64,000 nucleotides of DNA, from the NCBI RefSeq assembly GCF_013179285.1, contig NZ_WVNW01000001.1, forward strand, positions 62,001 to 126,000. Reading direction: 5' to 3'. This document shows positions 9,771 to 19,767 of this stretch, one piece after another. This stretch comes from Roseobacter sp. HKCCD6576-2. Its GTDB lineage: Bacteria > Pseudomonadota > Alphaproteobacteria > Rhodobacterales > Rhodobacteraceae. Every line of letters begins with the position of its first letter. Positions within the stretch are counted from its first letter, which is position 1. Position numbers and translations under genes: made by a program. The notes beneath the pieces are model-generated. The model was not told the origin of the DNA. It searched no databases and saw only the letters and a list, made by a program, of their open reading frames with translations.

Positions 9771-11632
9771 GCGGATTTGCGCTCGGACTGGCGGATTTTC
9801 GTGAGTAAAAGCGTCAAAGCGGCTGGAGTCATCCCATCAATTCGACCGGCCTGCCCTAAGGTTCGGGGCCGAACTGTCACCAGTTTGCCTTTGAGCTCGT
9901 TCGACAGCCCGTCAATTCCCTCAAACGAAAACCCATCCGGTATCAACAAGGCTTCGTCTCGTTTTAGCGCCGCGACATCCTTTGCCTGGCGCTCTATGTA
10001 TTTGGCATAGAGAGCCTCGCGGCCAATCTGACTCCGGATTTCTTGATCAAGCTCCGTCAACTCCGGCCAAATCTGATCAAGCGTTTCCATCTGAATGTCT
10101 GGAAACGCCAGAAGATCAACGGCCTTCCGTCGAACGCCGTCTTGGTTGATCCGCAACCCGTGAGAGCGCCCTTCGGTCGGCGACAACGACAGAGCATCCA
10201 TTTGGGCATATCCCGCCGCCAAACGGTCCATCTTCTCGGAAAACTTCTGCTTTCGCGCGTTGGTGATGATCCCCAAATCATCTGCGAGAGGGGTGAGCCG
10301 CTGATCTGCATTATCTGCACGAAGCGTCAATCGAAACTCAGCCCTTGATGTGAACATCCGATAGGGTTCCGTAACGCCACGCGTTACGAGATCGTCAATC
10401 ATCACACCGATGTAAGCTTGGTCCCGGCCCAAGATTACCTCGTCTTGGCCCAATGTCGTCCGCGCTGCGTTCAAGCCGGCAACCAACCCTTGCGCAGCGG
10501 CTTCTTCATATCCCGTCGTGCCATTGATCTGCCCCGCAAGATACAACCCGGGCACCTCTTTCACCTGAAGCGTCGGTGATAGGGCGCGCGGGTCGACATA
10601 GTCATATTCTATAGCATAGCCAGGCTGCGTGATCTCTGCGTTTTCCAGGCCTCTGATCGAGTGCACATAATCATCCTGCACTTCGACCGGAAGTGACGTC
10701 GAGATACCATTTGGATAGACCACATCGCTCTCAAGCCCCTCTGGCTCAAGGAAAATCTGGTGAGACTCTTTATCCGCGAAGCGCACGATCTTGTCTTCGA
10801 TCGACGGGCAATACCGCGGCCCAACACCATCAATATGGCCGCCATACATCGCCGAACGATCAAGATTGGCGCGAATAATCTCATGGGTTCGCACATTCGT
10901 ATGAGTGATTCCGCAGCTGATCTGCCGCACAAAAGGGCCATCAGACAGGAAGGAAAACATCGCCGGTTCTGCATCCGCCGGCTGATGGTCCAGGATATCC
11001 CAATTGATACTCTGGCGCTTCAGCCGGGGCGGCGTTCCCGTCTTCAGGCGCCCAAGCGGCAAACCAAAACTGTCGATCCGTTCTGCCATTGGAATAGAAG
11101 GCTTGTCACCGATCCGCCCGCCTGGGTGTTGCTTATCACCAATGTGAATCACACCCCGTAGAAATGTTCCTGTCGTCAGAACGACCGCACCGGCACGAAT
11201 TTCCGACCCATCAGCAAGAGATAAGCCGCAGACGCGACCGTCTCTCATCAGAAAGTCGACCGCTTCGCCTTCGATAATCGACAGACGCGCTGTATTCCCC
11301 ATGACGTCTTGCATCGCCTGACGATAAAGCGCCCGATCGGATTGCGTCCGCGGCCCCTGCACCGCCGGGCCCTTGCTGCGGTTGAGAAGACGGAACTGGA
11401 TGCCTGATCGATCCGCCACCTGCCCCATAGCACCGCCAAGAGCATCGATCTCCCGGACGAGGTGCCCCTTACCCAATCCGCCAATTGCCGGGTTGCAAGA
11501 CATGGTCCCAATTGCGTCTCGCCGCAAAGTCACCAACGCGGTCTCGGCGCCAGCGCGGGCCGACGCGAAGGCCGCATCGCTTCCGGCATGACCGCCACCT
11601 ACGACGACAACATCAAAGTCCCAGTGTTTCAC
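9767..11632 (-). CDS. mnmG: tRNA uridine-5-carboxymethylaminomethyl modification enzyme MnmG (GidA)
   Basis: FAD-dependent partner of MnmE in wobble U34 modification of tRNA. The FAD-binding [17 protein letters not shown] lies at the N-terminus; [24 protein letters not shown] and the C-terminal helical domain complete the family pattern. I prefer GTG 11632 (621 residues) because AGGAG lies eight bases upstream; ATG 11659 (630 residues) is also open and would overlap mnmE by 16 bp. With the GTG start, a parS site sits across the spacer and start codon. The stop overlaps the start of rsmG. Confidence 0.93.
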   Translation of the reverse strand: MKHWDFDVVVVGGGHAGSDAAFASARAGAETALVTLRRDAIGTMSCNPAIGGLGKGHLVREIDALGGAMGQVADRSGIQFRLLNRSKGPAVQGPRTQSDRALYRQAMQDVMGNTARLSIIEGEAVDFLMRDGRVCGLSLADGSEIRAGAVVLTTGTFLRGVIHIGDKQHPGGRIGDKPSIPMAERIDSFGLPLGRLKTGTPPRLKRQSINWDILDHQPADAEPAMFSFLSDGPFVRQISCGITHTNVRTHEIIRANLDRSAMYGGHIDGVGPRYCPSIEDKIVRFADKESHQIFLEPEGLESDVVYPNGISTSLPVEVQDDYVHSIRGLENAEITQPGYAIEYDYVDPRALSPTLQVKEVPGLYLAGQINGTTGYEEAAAQGLVAGLNAARTTLGQDEVILGRDQAYIGVMIDDLVTRGVTEPYRMFTSRAEFRLTLRADNADQRLTPLADDLGIITNARKQKFSEKMDRLAAGYAQMDALSLSPTEGRSHGLRINQDGVRRKAVDLLAFPDIQMETLDQIWPELTELDQEIRSQIGREALYAKYIERQAKDVAALKRDEALLIPDGFSFEGIDGLSNELKGKLVTVRPRTLGQAGRIDGMTPAALTLLLTKIRQSERKSA

Positions 11633-11640
11633 GTGAAACA
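11625..11640. promoter_or_regulatory. parS centromere site 2 (at the mnmG start)
   Basis: A second perfect copy of TGTTTCACGTGAAACA, 1.9 kb from the first. It lies between the likely RBS and first codons of mnmG, about 3.2 kb from the predicted oriC. ParB loading here could affect mnmG translation or transcription through the block; that is inference. Confidence 0.93.
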
Positions 11641-11643
11641 CTC

Positions 11644-12933
11644 CTATTTCCCGATGCAAAAACTGGCGAATATCTCGCCAAGAACCGCTTCAACATCAAT
11701 CCGGCCAACCAGACCATCCAGCCGCCGCACCGCCTCGCGAATATGCTCTGCGGCAAACTCCGCTCGATCCATACCCGATTCGACCTCCGACCGGCTAGCC
11801 ACCAAAGCAGACAGCGCAGCAACCATCGCATCCCTGTGCCGCGCATGTGTCGCGGTCTCAGCCCGCGCCGCGCGGTTCAAAAGCTGATCTGTGATCTCAT
11901 TAACCAGATCCGACACACCCGCTCCGGAAAGCCCGGACACACCACCAGATAAACTGGGGAAAAGATCCGCCTTCCCAATACGAACGATATCCCCTTTCTC
12001 CAGCTCAATCGGCACGACCTCGTTAGGCGTCGTTTTCAGATAAACGCGCAGGTCAGCTGCCGCCGCTCGATCACGAGCGCGAGCAATCCCGATCTGCTCA
12101 ATCTGATCTTGGGCCTCTCGCAACCCGGCCGTATCAAGCAAGGTCACCGCAAGCCCACCAAGGTCCATGCGGACCTCGATCACATCCCGCGTTGTTCCAG
12201 CGATCTCCGATGTGATCGCCGCTTCTCGACCGGCAAGCGCATTCAGCAAAGTCGATTTGCCGGCATTCGGTGCCCCTAATATGGACACCTCGAACCCATC
12301 TCGAATTCGCTCCGCCACATGACTGCCTGCGATCTCCTTGTCCAGGCTATCGGAAACGGCGCTAATCAGCCCCACTACCTCATCCGTCACATCGACCGGC
12401 ACCTCTTCGTCAGCGAAATCGATTGTGGCCTCCAGAAGCGCCGCGGCTCGCAACAAAGCCTTACGCCACTCCTCAACGACATCGCCCAAACGCCCACTGA
12501 AGACTTTCATCGCCAGTCGTTGCTGCGCTTCAGTCTCGGCTTCGATCAACGCTCCGAGTCCTTCAACTTGCGCCAGATCGAGCCGGTCATTCATCAGGGC
12601 GCGGCGCGTGAACTCCCCGGCTTCCGCCGCACGGGCCAACCCCGTTTCCGCGAGGGTCGACAACAAGCTTTTTACGACTGAGACACTGCCATGTACCTGA
12701 AATTCAACAATATCTTCGCCTGTGAAGCTGTTTGGCCCAGAGAAAACAAGAACCAAGGCCTGATCAAGAACGTCTCCCGTCAACGACCGCAATGTACGAA
12801 GCCCGGACCGACCGACACTCGGCAAATCACCCGCAATTAAGCGACCAACCTCGTGGGCGTTCAGTCCAGACACCCGCACAACCGAGACACCCGCACGGCC
12901 TGGCGCGGATGCCAGGGCAAAGATCGTATCCAT
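11644..12933 (-). CDS. mnmE: tRNA modification GTPase MnmE
   Basis: GTPase that works with MnmG on wobble uridines. The N-terminal tetrahydrofolate-binding domain begins [20 protein letters not shown]; the G domain has GAPNAGKST near residues 220-228 and [10 protein letters not shown] (switch II); the C-terminus ends in FCIGK, the conserved CxGK motif. Length 429. It follows rho by 27 bp on the same strand and precedes mnmG, an operon order conserved next to alphaproteobacterial origins. Confidence 0.97.
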   Translation of the reverse strand: MDTIFALASAPGRAGVSVVRVSGLNAHEVGRLIAGDLPSVGRSGLRTLRSLTGDVLDQALVLVFSGPNSFTGEDIVEFQVHGSVSVVKSLLSTLAETGLARAAEAGEFTRRALMNDRLDLAQVEGLGALIEAETEAQQRLAMKVFSGRLGDVVEEWRKALLRAAALLEATIDFADEEVPVDVTDEVVGLISAVSDSLDKEIAGSHVAERIRDGFEVSILGAPNAGKSTLLNALAGREAAITSEIAGTTRDVIEVRMDLGGLAVTLLDTAGLREAQDQIEQIGIARARDRAAAADLRVYLKTTPNEVVPIELEKGDIVRIGKADLFPSLSGGVSGLSGAGVSDLVNEITDQLLNRAARAETATHARHRDAMVAALSALVASRSEVESGMDRAEFAAEHIREAVRRLDGLVGRIDVEAVLGEIFASFCIGK

Positions 12934-12960
12934 GAGATCAGACCCCTAGGTCGGATAACG

Positions 12961-14232
12961 TCAGGTGTTCATTGAATCGAAGAATTCCGAATTAGTCTTT
13001 GTCTGCTTGAGTTTCGAGATCAAGAACTCAATGGCATCCGTTGTCCCCATCGGGTTCAGAATCCGCCGCAGCACATAAGTCTTCTGCAGATCGCCCTTGT
13101 CGACCAAGAGGTCCTCTTTGCGGGTCCCGGATTTGAGAATGTCCATCGCGGGGAAGACGCGTTTGTCGGCAACTTTCCGATCCAGAACGATCTCGGAGTT
13201 ACCCGTACCTTTGAACTCTTCGAAGATCACCTCATCCATCCGGCTGCCCGTATCGATCAAGGCGGTCGCGATGATGGTGAGCGAGCCACCCTCTTCGATG
13301 TTCCGCGCCGCGCCGAAGAACCGTTTGGGACGCTGTAGCGCGTTGGCGTCGACACCACCGGTCAAAACCTTGCCCGACGACGGCACAACGGTGTTGAACG
13401 CGCGACCAAGCCGCGTGATGGAGTCCAGCAGGATGACCACATCGCGTTTGTGTTCAACCAAACGCTTGGCCTTCTCGATCACCATCTCCGATACCGCAAC
13501 GTGGCGCGTGGCGGGCTCGTCAAAGGTTGAGGATACAACCTCGCCCTTTACGCTCCGCTGCATATCTGTGACTTCTTCCGGTCGCTCATCGATCAGCAAG
13601 ACGATGAGATAGCATTCCGGGTGGTTCTGCTCGATCGAATGGGCGATGTTTTGCAGAATGACGGTCTTACCCGTCCGCGGCGGCGCCACAATCAAGGACC
13701 GCTGGCCTTTGCCGATCGGCGCAACCAAATCGATGATCCGGGCAGAGCGATCTTTGATCGTCGGATCCTCGATCTCCATCTTCAGACGCTCATCGGGGTA
13801 GAGCGGCGTCAGGTTGTCGAAGGCAATCTTGTGTTTCGCCTTGATCGGATCTTCGAAGTTGATCTTCGTGACCTTCACCAACCCGAAATAGCGTTCGTTT
13901 TCCCGGGGTGCGGCGATCACGCCTTCAAGCGTATCCCCGGTTCGCAAGCTGTGCTGTCGGATCATATCTGGCGAGACATAGATATCATCTGGGCCCGGCA
14001 AGTAATTGGCCTCGGGCGAGCGCAAAAACCCAAACCCATCCTGCACAACCTCAAGAACACCATCGCCGGAAATTTCCCAGCCATCCTCGGCGCGCTCTTT
14101 CAAGATCGAGAACATCATGTCGCCCTTACGCATCGTCGATGCGTTCTCGATCTCGAGCTCTTCTGCCATCGCAAGAAGGTCTTTGGGCGATTTGGCCTTG
14201 AGATCGGCCAGGTTCAATGTGGTCTCTGTCAT
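12961..14232 (-). CDS. rho: Transcription termination factor Rho
   Basis: Hexameric RNA helicase for factor-dependent termination. The 423 residues show the N-terminal helical domain ([20 protein letters not shown]), the cold-shock-like RNA-binding fold ([22 protein letters not shown]), the P-loop APPRTGKT near residues 180-187, and the Q- and R-loops ([11 protein letters not shown]). It is first in the leftward run to parB; a good promoter lies about 95 bp upstream. Confidence 0.98.
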   Translation of the reverse strand: MTETTLNLADLKAKSPKDLLAMAEELEIENASTMRKGDMMFSILKERAEDGWEISGDGVLEVVQDGFGFLRSPEANYLPGPDDIYVSPDMIRQHSLRTGDTLEGVIAAPRENERYFGLVKVTKINFEDPIKAKHKIAFDNLTPLYPDERLKMEIEDPTIKDRSARIIDLVAPIGKGQRSLIVAPPRTGKTVILQNIAHSIEQNHPECYLIVLLIDERPEEVTDMQRSVKGEVVSSTFDEPATRHVAVSEMVIEKAKRLVEHKRDVVILLDSITRLGRAFNTVVPSSGKVLTGGVDANALQRPKRFFGAARNIEEGGSLTIIATALIDTGSRMDEVIFEEFKGTGNSEIVLDRKVADKRVFPAMDILKSGTRKEDLLVDKGDLQKTYVLRRILNPMGTTDAIEFLISKLKQTKTNSEFFDSMNT

Positions 14233-14327
14233 GTCTGGAAAACACCATCAGGGCCCGCGATATCTCAAGCAGGCCGGATCATATAAGAATTGGAAGCGAC
14301 AGGGCCGGACGGCCCATTGCGCTGCTC

Positions 14328-14356
14328 ACATAGGAACTACGGCCTGCGAAGTCAAC
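14328..14356 (-). promoter_or_regulatory. Predicted promoter of rho-mnmE-mnmG-rsmG-parAB
   Basis: On the minus strand GTTGAC (14351-14356) and CTATGT (14328-14333) are 17 bp apart, each one base away from the alphaproteobacterial housekeeping consensus CTTGAC-N17-CTATAT. Transcription would begin near 14320, leaving a leader of roughly 90 nt before the rho start. Confidence 0.65.
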
Positions 14357-14363
14357 AAATCCT

Positions 14364-14819
14364 TCACATAGGCCGTGCAATGACGGAAACCACGATCACA
14401 ACCATCAAAAGTGTCGGCACTTCATTCATCAACCGATAGGTCCGACCAGTGCGGGTGTCTGTGCCTGCCAGAAGTTCTTTTCGTCGCAATCCGAGCCAGT
14501 GATGAAACCAGGTCATACCCAAGACAGCCGCGGCTTTGGTCCAAGGCCAAATCTCCGCCCAACTGATCACCCCCGGCGTGAAAACCAGCGCTAACCCAAA
14601 TATCCAGGTGGAAATCATCGCCGGATTCATGATGAGCCGTAGCAGCTTGTGTTCCATGGTCTGGAACAACTCTGCGGTGTCGCCCGCCATACCGACACGC
14701 TCCACGTGGTAGACAAACAGTCTCGGCAAGTAAAACAGCCCGGCCATCCATGCGATTACAGAGATCACATGCAGGCTTTTGGTCCAGGGATAGGCGACAC
14801 TTAGAAAGTCCAAGATCAT
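14364..14819 (-). CDS. hemJ: Protoporphyrinogen oxidase HemJ
   Basis: Membrane enzyme of heme synthesis that converts protoporphyrinogen IX to protoporphyrin IX. Starting at ATG 14819 (AAGGAG eight bases upstream) the protein is 151 residues, the usual HemJ length; a longer reading frame runs into the origin region and is not supported. It has four hydrophobic segments, the N-terminal LDFLSVAYPWTKSLHVISVIAWMAG with the conserved histidine, and FLPRLFVYH-like GLFYLPRLFVYHVE. It is the last gene left of the predicted oriC. Confidence 0.92.
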   Translation of the reverse strand: MILDFLSVAYPWTKSLHVISVIAWMAGLFYLPRLFVYHVERVGMAGDTAELFQTMEHKLLRLIMNPAMISTWIFGLALVFTPGVISWAEIWPWTKAAAVLGMTWFHHWLGLRRKELLAGTDTRTGRTYRLMNEVPTLLMVVIVVSVIARPM

Positions 14820-15235
14820 GGCACGCTCCTTTGCCTCCCAATAAAAAAATAAAGAATAGAAGAAAAGATGATGTTGTGTTTGTGCCGGGGATAACTGGGA
14901 TAAGTCTGCCAAGCACAGCTTACTCAAGACATCATCCACAAAGCGATATTGCTGCCGCGTGGCACCGGCCAACTATCCACACCCCATCTTTTATTACATT
15001 AAAACAAATATTTACCGAGTATTAGTTCAAGGATATCTTTGCATACTTCCCATTGTCCTTCATATCAGGTCTCTCACCCACAGCGATGTGTGGACGATCT
15101 ACACACGTGGAACAGACATCGCGAAAATACCTCGGATGACGCGAAACAGGTGGTTGCATCCGAAGGCACGATTTATACCCGATTTGACCCACGTGGTTGC
15201 CCTGCCAGATATCCCCAGAACCATCCAGTGATCTC
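14820..15235. other. Predicted chromosomal replication origin (oriC)
   Basis: A 416-bp gap with no credible gene. It has an A-rich stretch (14841-14870), an AT-rich block (14989-15024), two DnaA-box-like sequences one mismatch from TTATCCACA (TCATCCACA at 14932-14940, CTATCCACA at 14973-14981), weaker ones at 15074-15082 and, reversed, 15089-15097, and two GGGATAA motifs at 14888-14904. Genes on both sides point away from it, parS and parAB are nearby, and the flanking gene sets match those beside the Caulobacter origin. Box calls are by eye. Confidence 0.8.
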
Positions 15236-15832
15236 ATGACCGAAGTCATTCTCGCATCCAGCTCCGCCGCGCGTCAGGCGATGTTGCGTCAAGTTGGTAT
15301 CCCATTTGAAGCCGTGCCTGCCCGGGTCGACGAAGTCGCGATCAGGCAGTCTCTGGCTGCAGAAGGCGCAAGCCCGCGCGATGTTGCGGACACGCTGGCG
15401 GAGTACAAAGCCCGGCGGGTAGCGGAAAGGTTCCCTGATGCCTTGGTCATCGGGTGTGATCAGGTTTTGGAGTTTAAAGGCCAGGTTCTCAGCAAACCGG
15501 AAAGCCTCGACGAGGCGAGAGCGCAGCTCCGCTTGTTAAGCGGTGGCAGGCATCAATTACTTTCCGCCGTGGTAGTTTACCAAGATCTCAAACCTGTCTG
15601 GCGAACAGTGGGTCAAGTGCGGCTTATAATGCGCCCTGTGGGTGAGACCTATCTTGATGCTTATCTCGCCCGAAACTGGCCCGGTGTTGCGGATAGCGTC
15701 GGCGCTTACAAGTTGGAGGAAGAAGGCGCACGGCTTTTCTTGCGAGTCGAGGGTGATTACTTCACTGTTCTAGGGCTGCCACTTCTAGATCTGTGCGGGT
15801 TTCTAGTGAATCGGGGGATTATCGAAGGATGA
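15236..15832 (+). CDS. maf: Maf-family nucleotide pyrophosphatase
   Basis: Maf/YhdE-type house-cleaning pyrophosphatase acting on modified or canonical dTTP/UTP-like nucleotides; the exact substrate is not visible. The start ATG 15236 gives 198 residues beginning [21 protein letters not shown], the diagnostic Maf motif, with [10 protein letters not shown] and [13 protein letters not shown] following. It is the first gene right of oriC and overlaps aroE by ATGA at 15829-15832. An upstream in-frame extension into the origin gap is rejected. Confidence 0.94.
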   Translation: MTEVILASSSAARQAMLRQVGIPFEAVPARVDEVAIRQSLAAEGASPRDVADTLAEYKARRVAERFPDALVIGCDQVLEFKGQVLSKPESLDEARAQLRLLSGGRHQLLSAVVVYQDLKPVWRTVGQVRLIMRPVGETYLDAYLARNWPGVADSVGAYKLEEEGARLFLRVEGDYFTVLGLPLLDLCGFLVNRGIIEG

Positions 15833-16662
15833 GCAATGACTTGCTTCTGGCCGGCGTTATTGGAGATCCGATCGCCCATAGCAAATCGCCGGTCCTCCAT
15901 GGGCACTGGCTGAAACGCTATGGTATCGATGGGCATTATGTTCCGCTGAAAGTGGGGCATAAGGATCTGAAGAAATGTCTCCGCTTGCTGCCACGGATGG
16001 GATTTCGCGGTATCAATGTGACGATCCCCCATAAAGAGCAGGTTCTGGCTTTGGCCGATTCCGTCACGGACCGGGCCGCGCTTATTGGAGCCGCCAACAC
16101 CATCACGTTCTTGAGCAACGGGACTATCCAAGCAGACAACACCGATGGGGTCGGGTTCTTGCAGAACCTTCATCAGAACGCACCAGATTGGCGCGCCGAC
16201 ACTGGTCCAGCTTTGGTTCTAGGTGCTGGCGGCGCGGCGCGGGCCATTGTATCCGCGCTTCTCACTGACGGTGCGCCCGAAGTCATCGTGGTCAACCGGA
16301 CAAGGGCCCGGGGCGAGGCTTTGCGAGATCAACTGGGCGCCCGGGTCAATGTGATGGACTGGACCCGTATTCCGGACCTGCTGCCCGAGATCGACTGTTT
16401 GGTGAACACCACATCCTTGGGAATGGAAAACGGCCAACCGCTTAACATCGATCTATCGAAAATTCGACCGGAAGCCCTGGTCACAGATATCGTCTACACG
16501 CCCTTGCATACCCCCCTCTTGAACCTGGCCGACGCCATTGGATGCCCAACCGTCGATGGTCTTGGCATGTTGCTGCATCAGGCCGTTCCGGGGTTTGAAA
16601 GGTGGTTTGGAAAACTGCCTGAGGTCGATGAAGACCTGCGCCAGGCCGTCCTTTCCGCATGA
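15829..16662 (+). CDS. aroE: Shikimate dehydrogenase (NADP+)
   Basis: Reduces 3-dehydroshikimate to shikimate in aromatic amino acid synthesis. The start ATG 15829 overlaps the maf stop and gives 277 residues. The substrate-binding [17 protein letters not shown], the catalytic NVTIPHKE lysine, NTDGVGF, and the NADP-binding [11 protein letters not shown] are all present; [10 protein letters not shown] lies near the end. It overlaps coaE by 4 bp, so maf-aroE-coaE-dnaQ is one translationally coupled operon. Confidence 0.97.
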   Translation: MSNDLLLAGVIGDPIAHSKSPVLHGHWLKRYGIDGHYVPLKVGHKDLKKCLRLLPRMGFRGINVTIPHKEQVLALADSVTDRAALIGAANTITFLSNGTIQADNTDGVGFLQNLHQNAPDWRADTGPALVLGAGGAARAIVSALLTDGAPEVIVVNRTRARGEALRDQLGARVNVMDWTRIPDLLPEIDCLVNTTSLGMENGQPLNIDLSKIRPEALVTDIVYTPLHTPLLNLADAIGCPTVDGLGMLLHQAVPGFERWFGKLPEVDEDLRQAVLSA

Positions 16663-17252
16663 GTTACCGTCTCGGTCTCACTGGCTCCATCGGGATGGGC
16701 AAATCCACCACCGCTGAGTTTTTCCGCGAAGCTAGCGTACCGGTTTGGGATGCCGATGACGCAGTACATCGCCTTTACGCTGCCGGTGGTGCGGCTGTCG
16801 GTCCAATCTCCAGTCTCTGCCCTGACGCGATCCAAGACGGTGCCGTTGATCGCGCCGCACTCAAAGCCTGGATAGCGGCGGATGACAGCGCGTTACAGAA
16901 GATCGAATCTGTGGTTCACCCGCTGGTCGCCGCTGATCGGGCGCAATTTCTATCGGATCATGCCGACGCGCCAATTCTGTTGCTCGACATACCGCTCCTC
17001 TTCGAGACAAACGCCGAGACCTGGCTCAATGGCGTTCTGGTTGTCACCACGTCTCCCGAAGAGCAACGCCGCCGTGTGATGACGCGGCCAGGTATGGATG
17101 AAGAGACGTTTCACACCATCCTTGCCCGTCAAACCCCTGACGCCGAAAAGCGTGCCCGCGCGGATTTCGTCATTGAAACGATAAGTCTTGAACAAACCCG
17201 CGCGGCGGTTGAGACTCTGATTGCCCAAATCATGGAGCGCCTTGATGCGTGA
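16659..17252 (+). CDS. coaE: Dephospho-CoA kinase
   Basis: Last step of coenzyme A synthesis, phosphorylating dephospho-CoA. The 197 residues begin with the P-loop [16 protein letters not shown] and have [20 protein letters not shown] and [11 protein letters not shown], the CoaE pattern. It overlaps aroE by ATGA and runs 8 bp past the start of dnaQ. Confidence 0.96.
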   Translation: MSYRLGLTGSIGMGKSTTAEFFREASVPVWDADDAVHRLYAAGGAAVGPISSLCPDAIQDGAVDRAALKAWIAADDSALQKIESVVHPLVAADRAQFLSDHADAPILLLDIPLLFETNAETWLNGVLVVTTSPEEQRRRVMTRPGMDEETFHTILARQTPDAEKRARADFVIETISLEQTRAAVETLIAQIMERLDA

Positions 17253-17934
17253 AATCGTTCTCGACACCGAAACCACGGGATTTGAACCGTCCGAGGGGCA
17301 TCGCATTGTCGAGATCGGCGCCGTGGAACTGTGGCAGCATGTGCCGACCGGTCGGACCTATCACCAATACATCAACCCAGAACGCGAAATGCCGACCGAG
17401 GCGTTTGAAGTGCATGGGTTGGGGGATGATTTTCTACGTGACAAACCGCTCTTTGCGGCAATCGCTCAGGATTTTCTGGATTTCGTCGCAGACGGCGTTT
17501 TGGTGATCCACAACGCATCCTTTGACATGAAATTTCTCAATGCCGAACTGGGCTGGGCCAGGAAACCCTTGATTCCCGATACGCAGGCGTTGGATACGCT
17601 CGCGATTGCACGACGGAAGTTCCCCGGCTCGCCGGCCTCCCTAGATGCGCTTTGCCGCCGGTTTGGGGTCGATAACAGTGCCCGGGAGAAACACGGCGCG
17701 CTTCTCGACAGTGAAATCCTGGCCGAGGTTTATTTGGAGTTGATCGGTGGTCGACAGCCAGATTTCGGACTGACCGCGTCGCCAGTGCAAACCGCGCAAG
17801 CGAGTGGCAGTGGCTGGCGGGCTTATGCGCGTCCCGCGCCGTTGGCCAGCCGCCTCTCAGATCAAGAGGCGGCGGACCATGCGAGATTTGTCGAAGAGCT
17901 GGGTGAAGACGCTGCTTGGGCGCGCTTCACCTGA
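17245..17934 (+). CDS. dnaQ: DNA polymerase III epsilon subunit (3'-5' proofreading exonuclease)
   Basis: Proofreading exonuclease of the replicative polymerase. The start ATG 17245 gives 229 residues beginning [13 protein letters not shown] (Exo I with D and E), then [13 protein letters not shown] (Exo II) and [17 protein letters not shown] (Exo III), a complete DEDDh set. The C-terminal tail after about residue 185 would carry the polymerase-contact region. It abuts secB tail to tail with no spacer. Confidence 0.96.
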   Translation: MREIVLDTETTGFEPSEGHRIVEIGAVELWQHVPTGRTYHQYINPEREMPTEAFEVHGLGDDFLRDKPLFAAIAQDFLDFVADGVLVIHNASFDMKFLNAELGWARKPLIPDTQALDTLAIARRKFPGSPASLDALCRRFGVDNSAREKHGALLDSEILAEVYLELIGGRQPDFGLTASPVQTAQASGSGWRAYARPAPLASRLSDQEAADHARFVEELGEDAAWARFT

Positions 17935-18441
17935 TCACGCGTCAGCTTTTTTCTGGGCTTCCGCGCGGCGCGCGAGTTCATTGCGATAGATCGCCAGGAA
18001 ATCCATGTTTTCCAAGTTCAGCGGCGGGAAGCCGCCATCGCGGGTGATGTCTGAGACAATCCGACGCAAGAATGGGAACAACATCCGCGGGCATTCGATC
18101 ATCAAAAAGGGATGCAACTGCTCTTGCGGCACGTTGTCGACCTGGAAGATCCCAACATAATCCATCTCGATCAGGAAAATCGGCTGAGGCGTCTCATCTT
18201 TGGTCTTCGAGTCGATCTTCAGCTTCACAATCACGTCATATTGGTTCTCAGCATCACGCTTGCGCGCGTCGAGCGCCACCTGGACCTGAATGTCGGGCTG
18301 TGTCTGCGTCTGGATCGCCTTTTGCGCGGCGATGTTTTCGAAGGACAGATCGCGGATGAACTGCCCGAGAATCTGCATCCGTGGGGGCACCGGTTGTTGC
18401 GCCTGTGCTTCGGGGGCGGCGGCGCCGTTTTCTTCGGCCAT
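17935..18441 (-). CDS. secB: Protein-export chaperone SecB
   Basis: Tetrameric chaperone that holds preproteins unfolded for SecA. The 168 residues include QILGQFIRDLSFENIAAQK, VQVALDARKRDAENQYDVIVKLKI and the C-terminal CPRMLFPFLRRIVSDITRDGGFPPLNLENMDF, all diagnostic. The last part is alanine- and charge-rich. It is convergent with dnaQ, and the fxsA gene lies 53 bp behind its start on the same strand. Confidence 0.97.
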   Translation of the reverse strand: MAEENGAAAPEAQAQQPVPPRMQILGQFIRDLSFENIAAQKAIQTQTQPDIQVQVALDARKRDAENQYDVIVKLKIDSKTKDETPQPIFLIEMDYVGIFQVDNVPQEQLHPFLMIECPRMLFPFLRRIVSDITRDGGFPPLNLENMDFLAIYRNELARRAEAQKKADA

Positions 18442-18494
18442 GAGGAACTCCGATTAATAAGGTTGCGATCCTGTAGCAGCCTGGGTCGGAACCC

Positions 18495-18974
18495 TCAATG
18501 GCGTCTCCAGCCCGATGGGCCCTGTCGTGGGGTTTCGTCGACTTCGAACTCGCCCTCGATGATGTCGGACTGCGCCGAACGGCGGTCATCGGAGGTCCAT
18601 TGCGCCTGCCCTGCAACGACGGACGACACAATGATCCGTTTTTGCAACTCCCGAAAAACCAGGCTGCGGAACCCTGGCACAAGCAGCGCGAAGCCCACCG
18701 CATCGGTGAAAAAACCCGGCGTCAGAAGAAGCGCGCCCGAGAAAAGAATCATCGCCCCATGAGCTAAGGGCTCTGTCGGATCATTCAAAGCGCCGAAGCT
18801 CTGTCGCAGCTTCTCAATCGCCTGCCGCCCCTGAGATCGAACAAGCCATGTCCCCAGGATCGCGGTCAGAACCACAACGCCCAGCGTCGGCCACAGGCCG
18901 ATCAGCCCGCCAATCTGGATGAATAAAGCGATTTCGATCAGCGGAACCATTAGAAACAGCACAAAGAGCCACAT
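18495..18974 (-). CDS. fxsA: FxsA family membrane protein
   Basis: Small cytoplasmic-membrane protein; E. coli FxsA modulates phage F exclusion, but the native role is unclear. Starting at ATG 18974 gives 159 residues: MWLFVLFLMVPLIEIALFIQIG (first helix, with the FxsA signature), GVVVLTAILGTWLVRSQGR, then a third hydrophobic stretch ending in LLVPGFRSLVFRELQ. The rest is a polar tail. Longer upstream frames lack hydrophobic or homologous features. It is divergent from the Tim44-like gene, as is usual in this group. Confidence 0.88.
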   Translation of the reverse strand: MWLFVLFLMVPLIEIALFIQIGGLIGLWPTLGVVVLTAILGTWLVRSQGRQAIEKLRQSFGALNDPTEPLAHGAMILFSGALLLTPGFFTDAVGFALLVPGFRSLVFRELQKRIIVSSVVAGQAQWTSDDRRSAQSDIIEGEFEVDETPRQGPSGWRRH

Positions 18975-19104
18975 GTTCTTTCCTATTCGTCGCCTCTTGG
19001 GCCGATTGCGGCGCTTGCGCCAATGGACTTGACCGGCCCCCTCACCTACATATGTGCCACGAACAAGCCGATAAAGCCCCCGTGCGCTCAACCGAGGATA
19101 CCTT

Positions 19105-19764
19105 ATGAATTCGCCCTTTATCTCGCTTCTGGTTCTGGCCGGGATTGCGGTTTTCTTGATCCTGAGATTGCGGAGCGTTCTGGGCACGCGGGAAGGCTTC
19201 GAAAAGCCACCGACGCCGCGCGTCGATCCAGCGGCCAATGCACGGCGCGATTTCGAGGTGATCGATGGCGGTCCGGATCGGGACATCACCGATCATGTGG
19301 AAGATGGCAGTGATGCCGCCAAGGCGCTGGCGGCAATGAAATTGGCCGAGCCAGGGTTTTCCGTCAGCGAGTTTCTGGGCGGCGCGCGCGGTGCCTATGA
19401 AATGATCTTGATGGCATTTGAGAACGGTGACGTAGACGGTCTGCGCCCGTTCTTGGCCGACGATGTGATGGAGACATTTGAAACGGTCATCCAGCAGCGC
19501 GAAGAGCAAGGTCTATCGATTGACGCCAGCTTCGTTGGTATCCGGGAATTGGCGCTTCATGACGCGAGCTTTGATCGGGGCACCAGCACCGGCGAGGTCA
19601 GCGTACGCTTTGTGGGTGAGCTGACATCCGTGGTCCGCAACGCAAGCGGCGAGGTGGTCGAAGGCGACCCGACAGAGATCAAACGCCAGCGCGACATCTG
19701 GACCTTTTCGCGGCAAATGGGCAGTTCCGATCCGAATTGGATCCTGGTGGCCACCGGCGGATGA
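19105..19764 (+). CDS. Tim44/TimA family protein
   Basis: Tim44-like domain protein (219 residues) with one N-terminal membrane anchor (FISLLVLAGIAVFLILRL), a short proline- and charge-rich linker, then the NTF2-like Tim44 domain from about residue 90 (GAYEMILMAFENGDVDGLRPFL, later VSVRFVGELTSVVRN and DIWTFSRQMGSSDPNWILVATG). The mitochondrial relative anchors Hsp70 at the import channel; the bacterial role is not settled. It is followed by mltA after 3 bp, so the two are probably co-transcribed. Confidence 0.88.
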   Translation: MNSPFISLLVLAGIAVFLILRLRSVLGTREGFEKPPTPRVDPAANARRDFEVIDGGPDRDITDHVEDGSDAAKALAAMKLAEPGFSVSEFLGGARGAYEMILMAFENGDVDGLRPFLADDVMETFETVIQQREEQGLSIDASFVGIRELALHDASFDRGTSTGEVSVRFVGELTSVVRNASGEVVEGDPTEIKRQRDIWTFSRQMGSSDPNWILVATGG

Positions 19765-19767
19765 TCC

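Noticed and set aside
4358-15195. Further parS copies
   Set aside because: CACGTG occurs near 4361, 14703 and 15190, but without the flanking TGTTT/AAACA arms. Only the two 16-bp palindromes are accepted.
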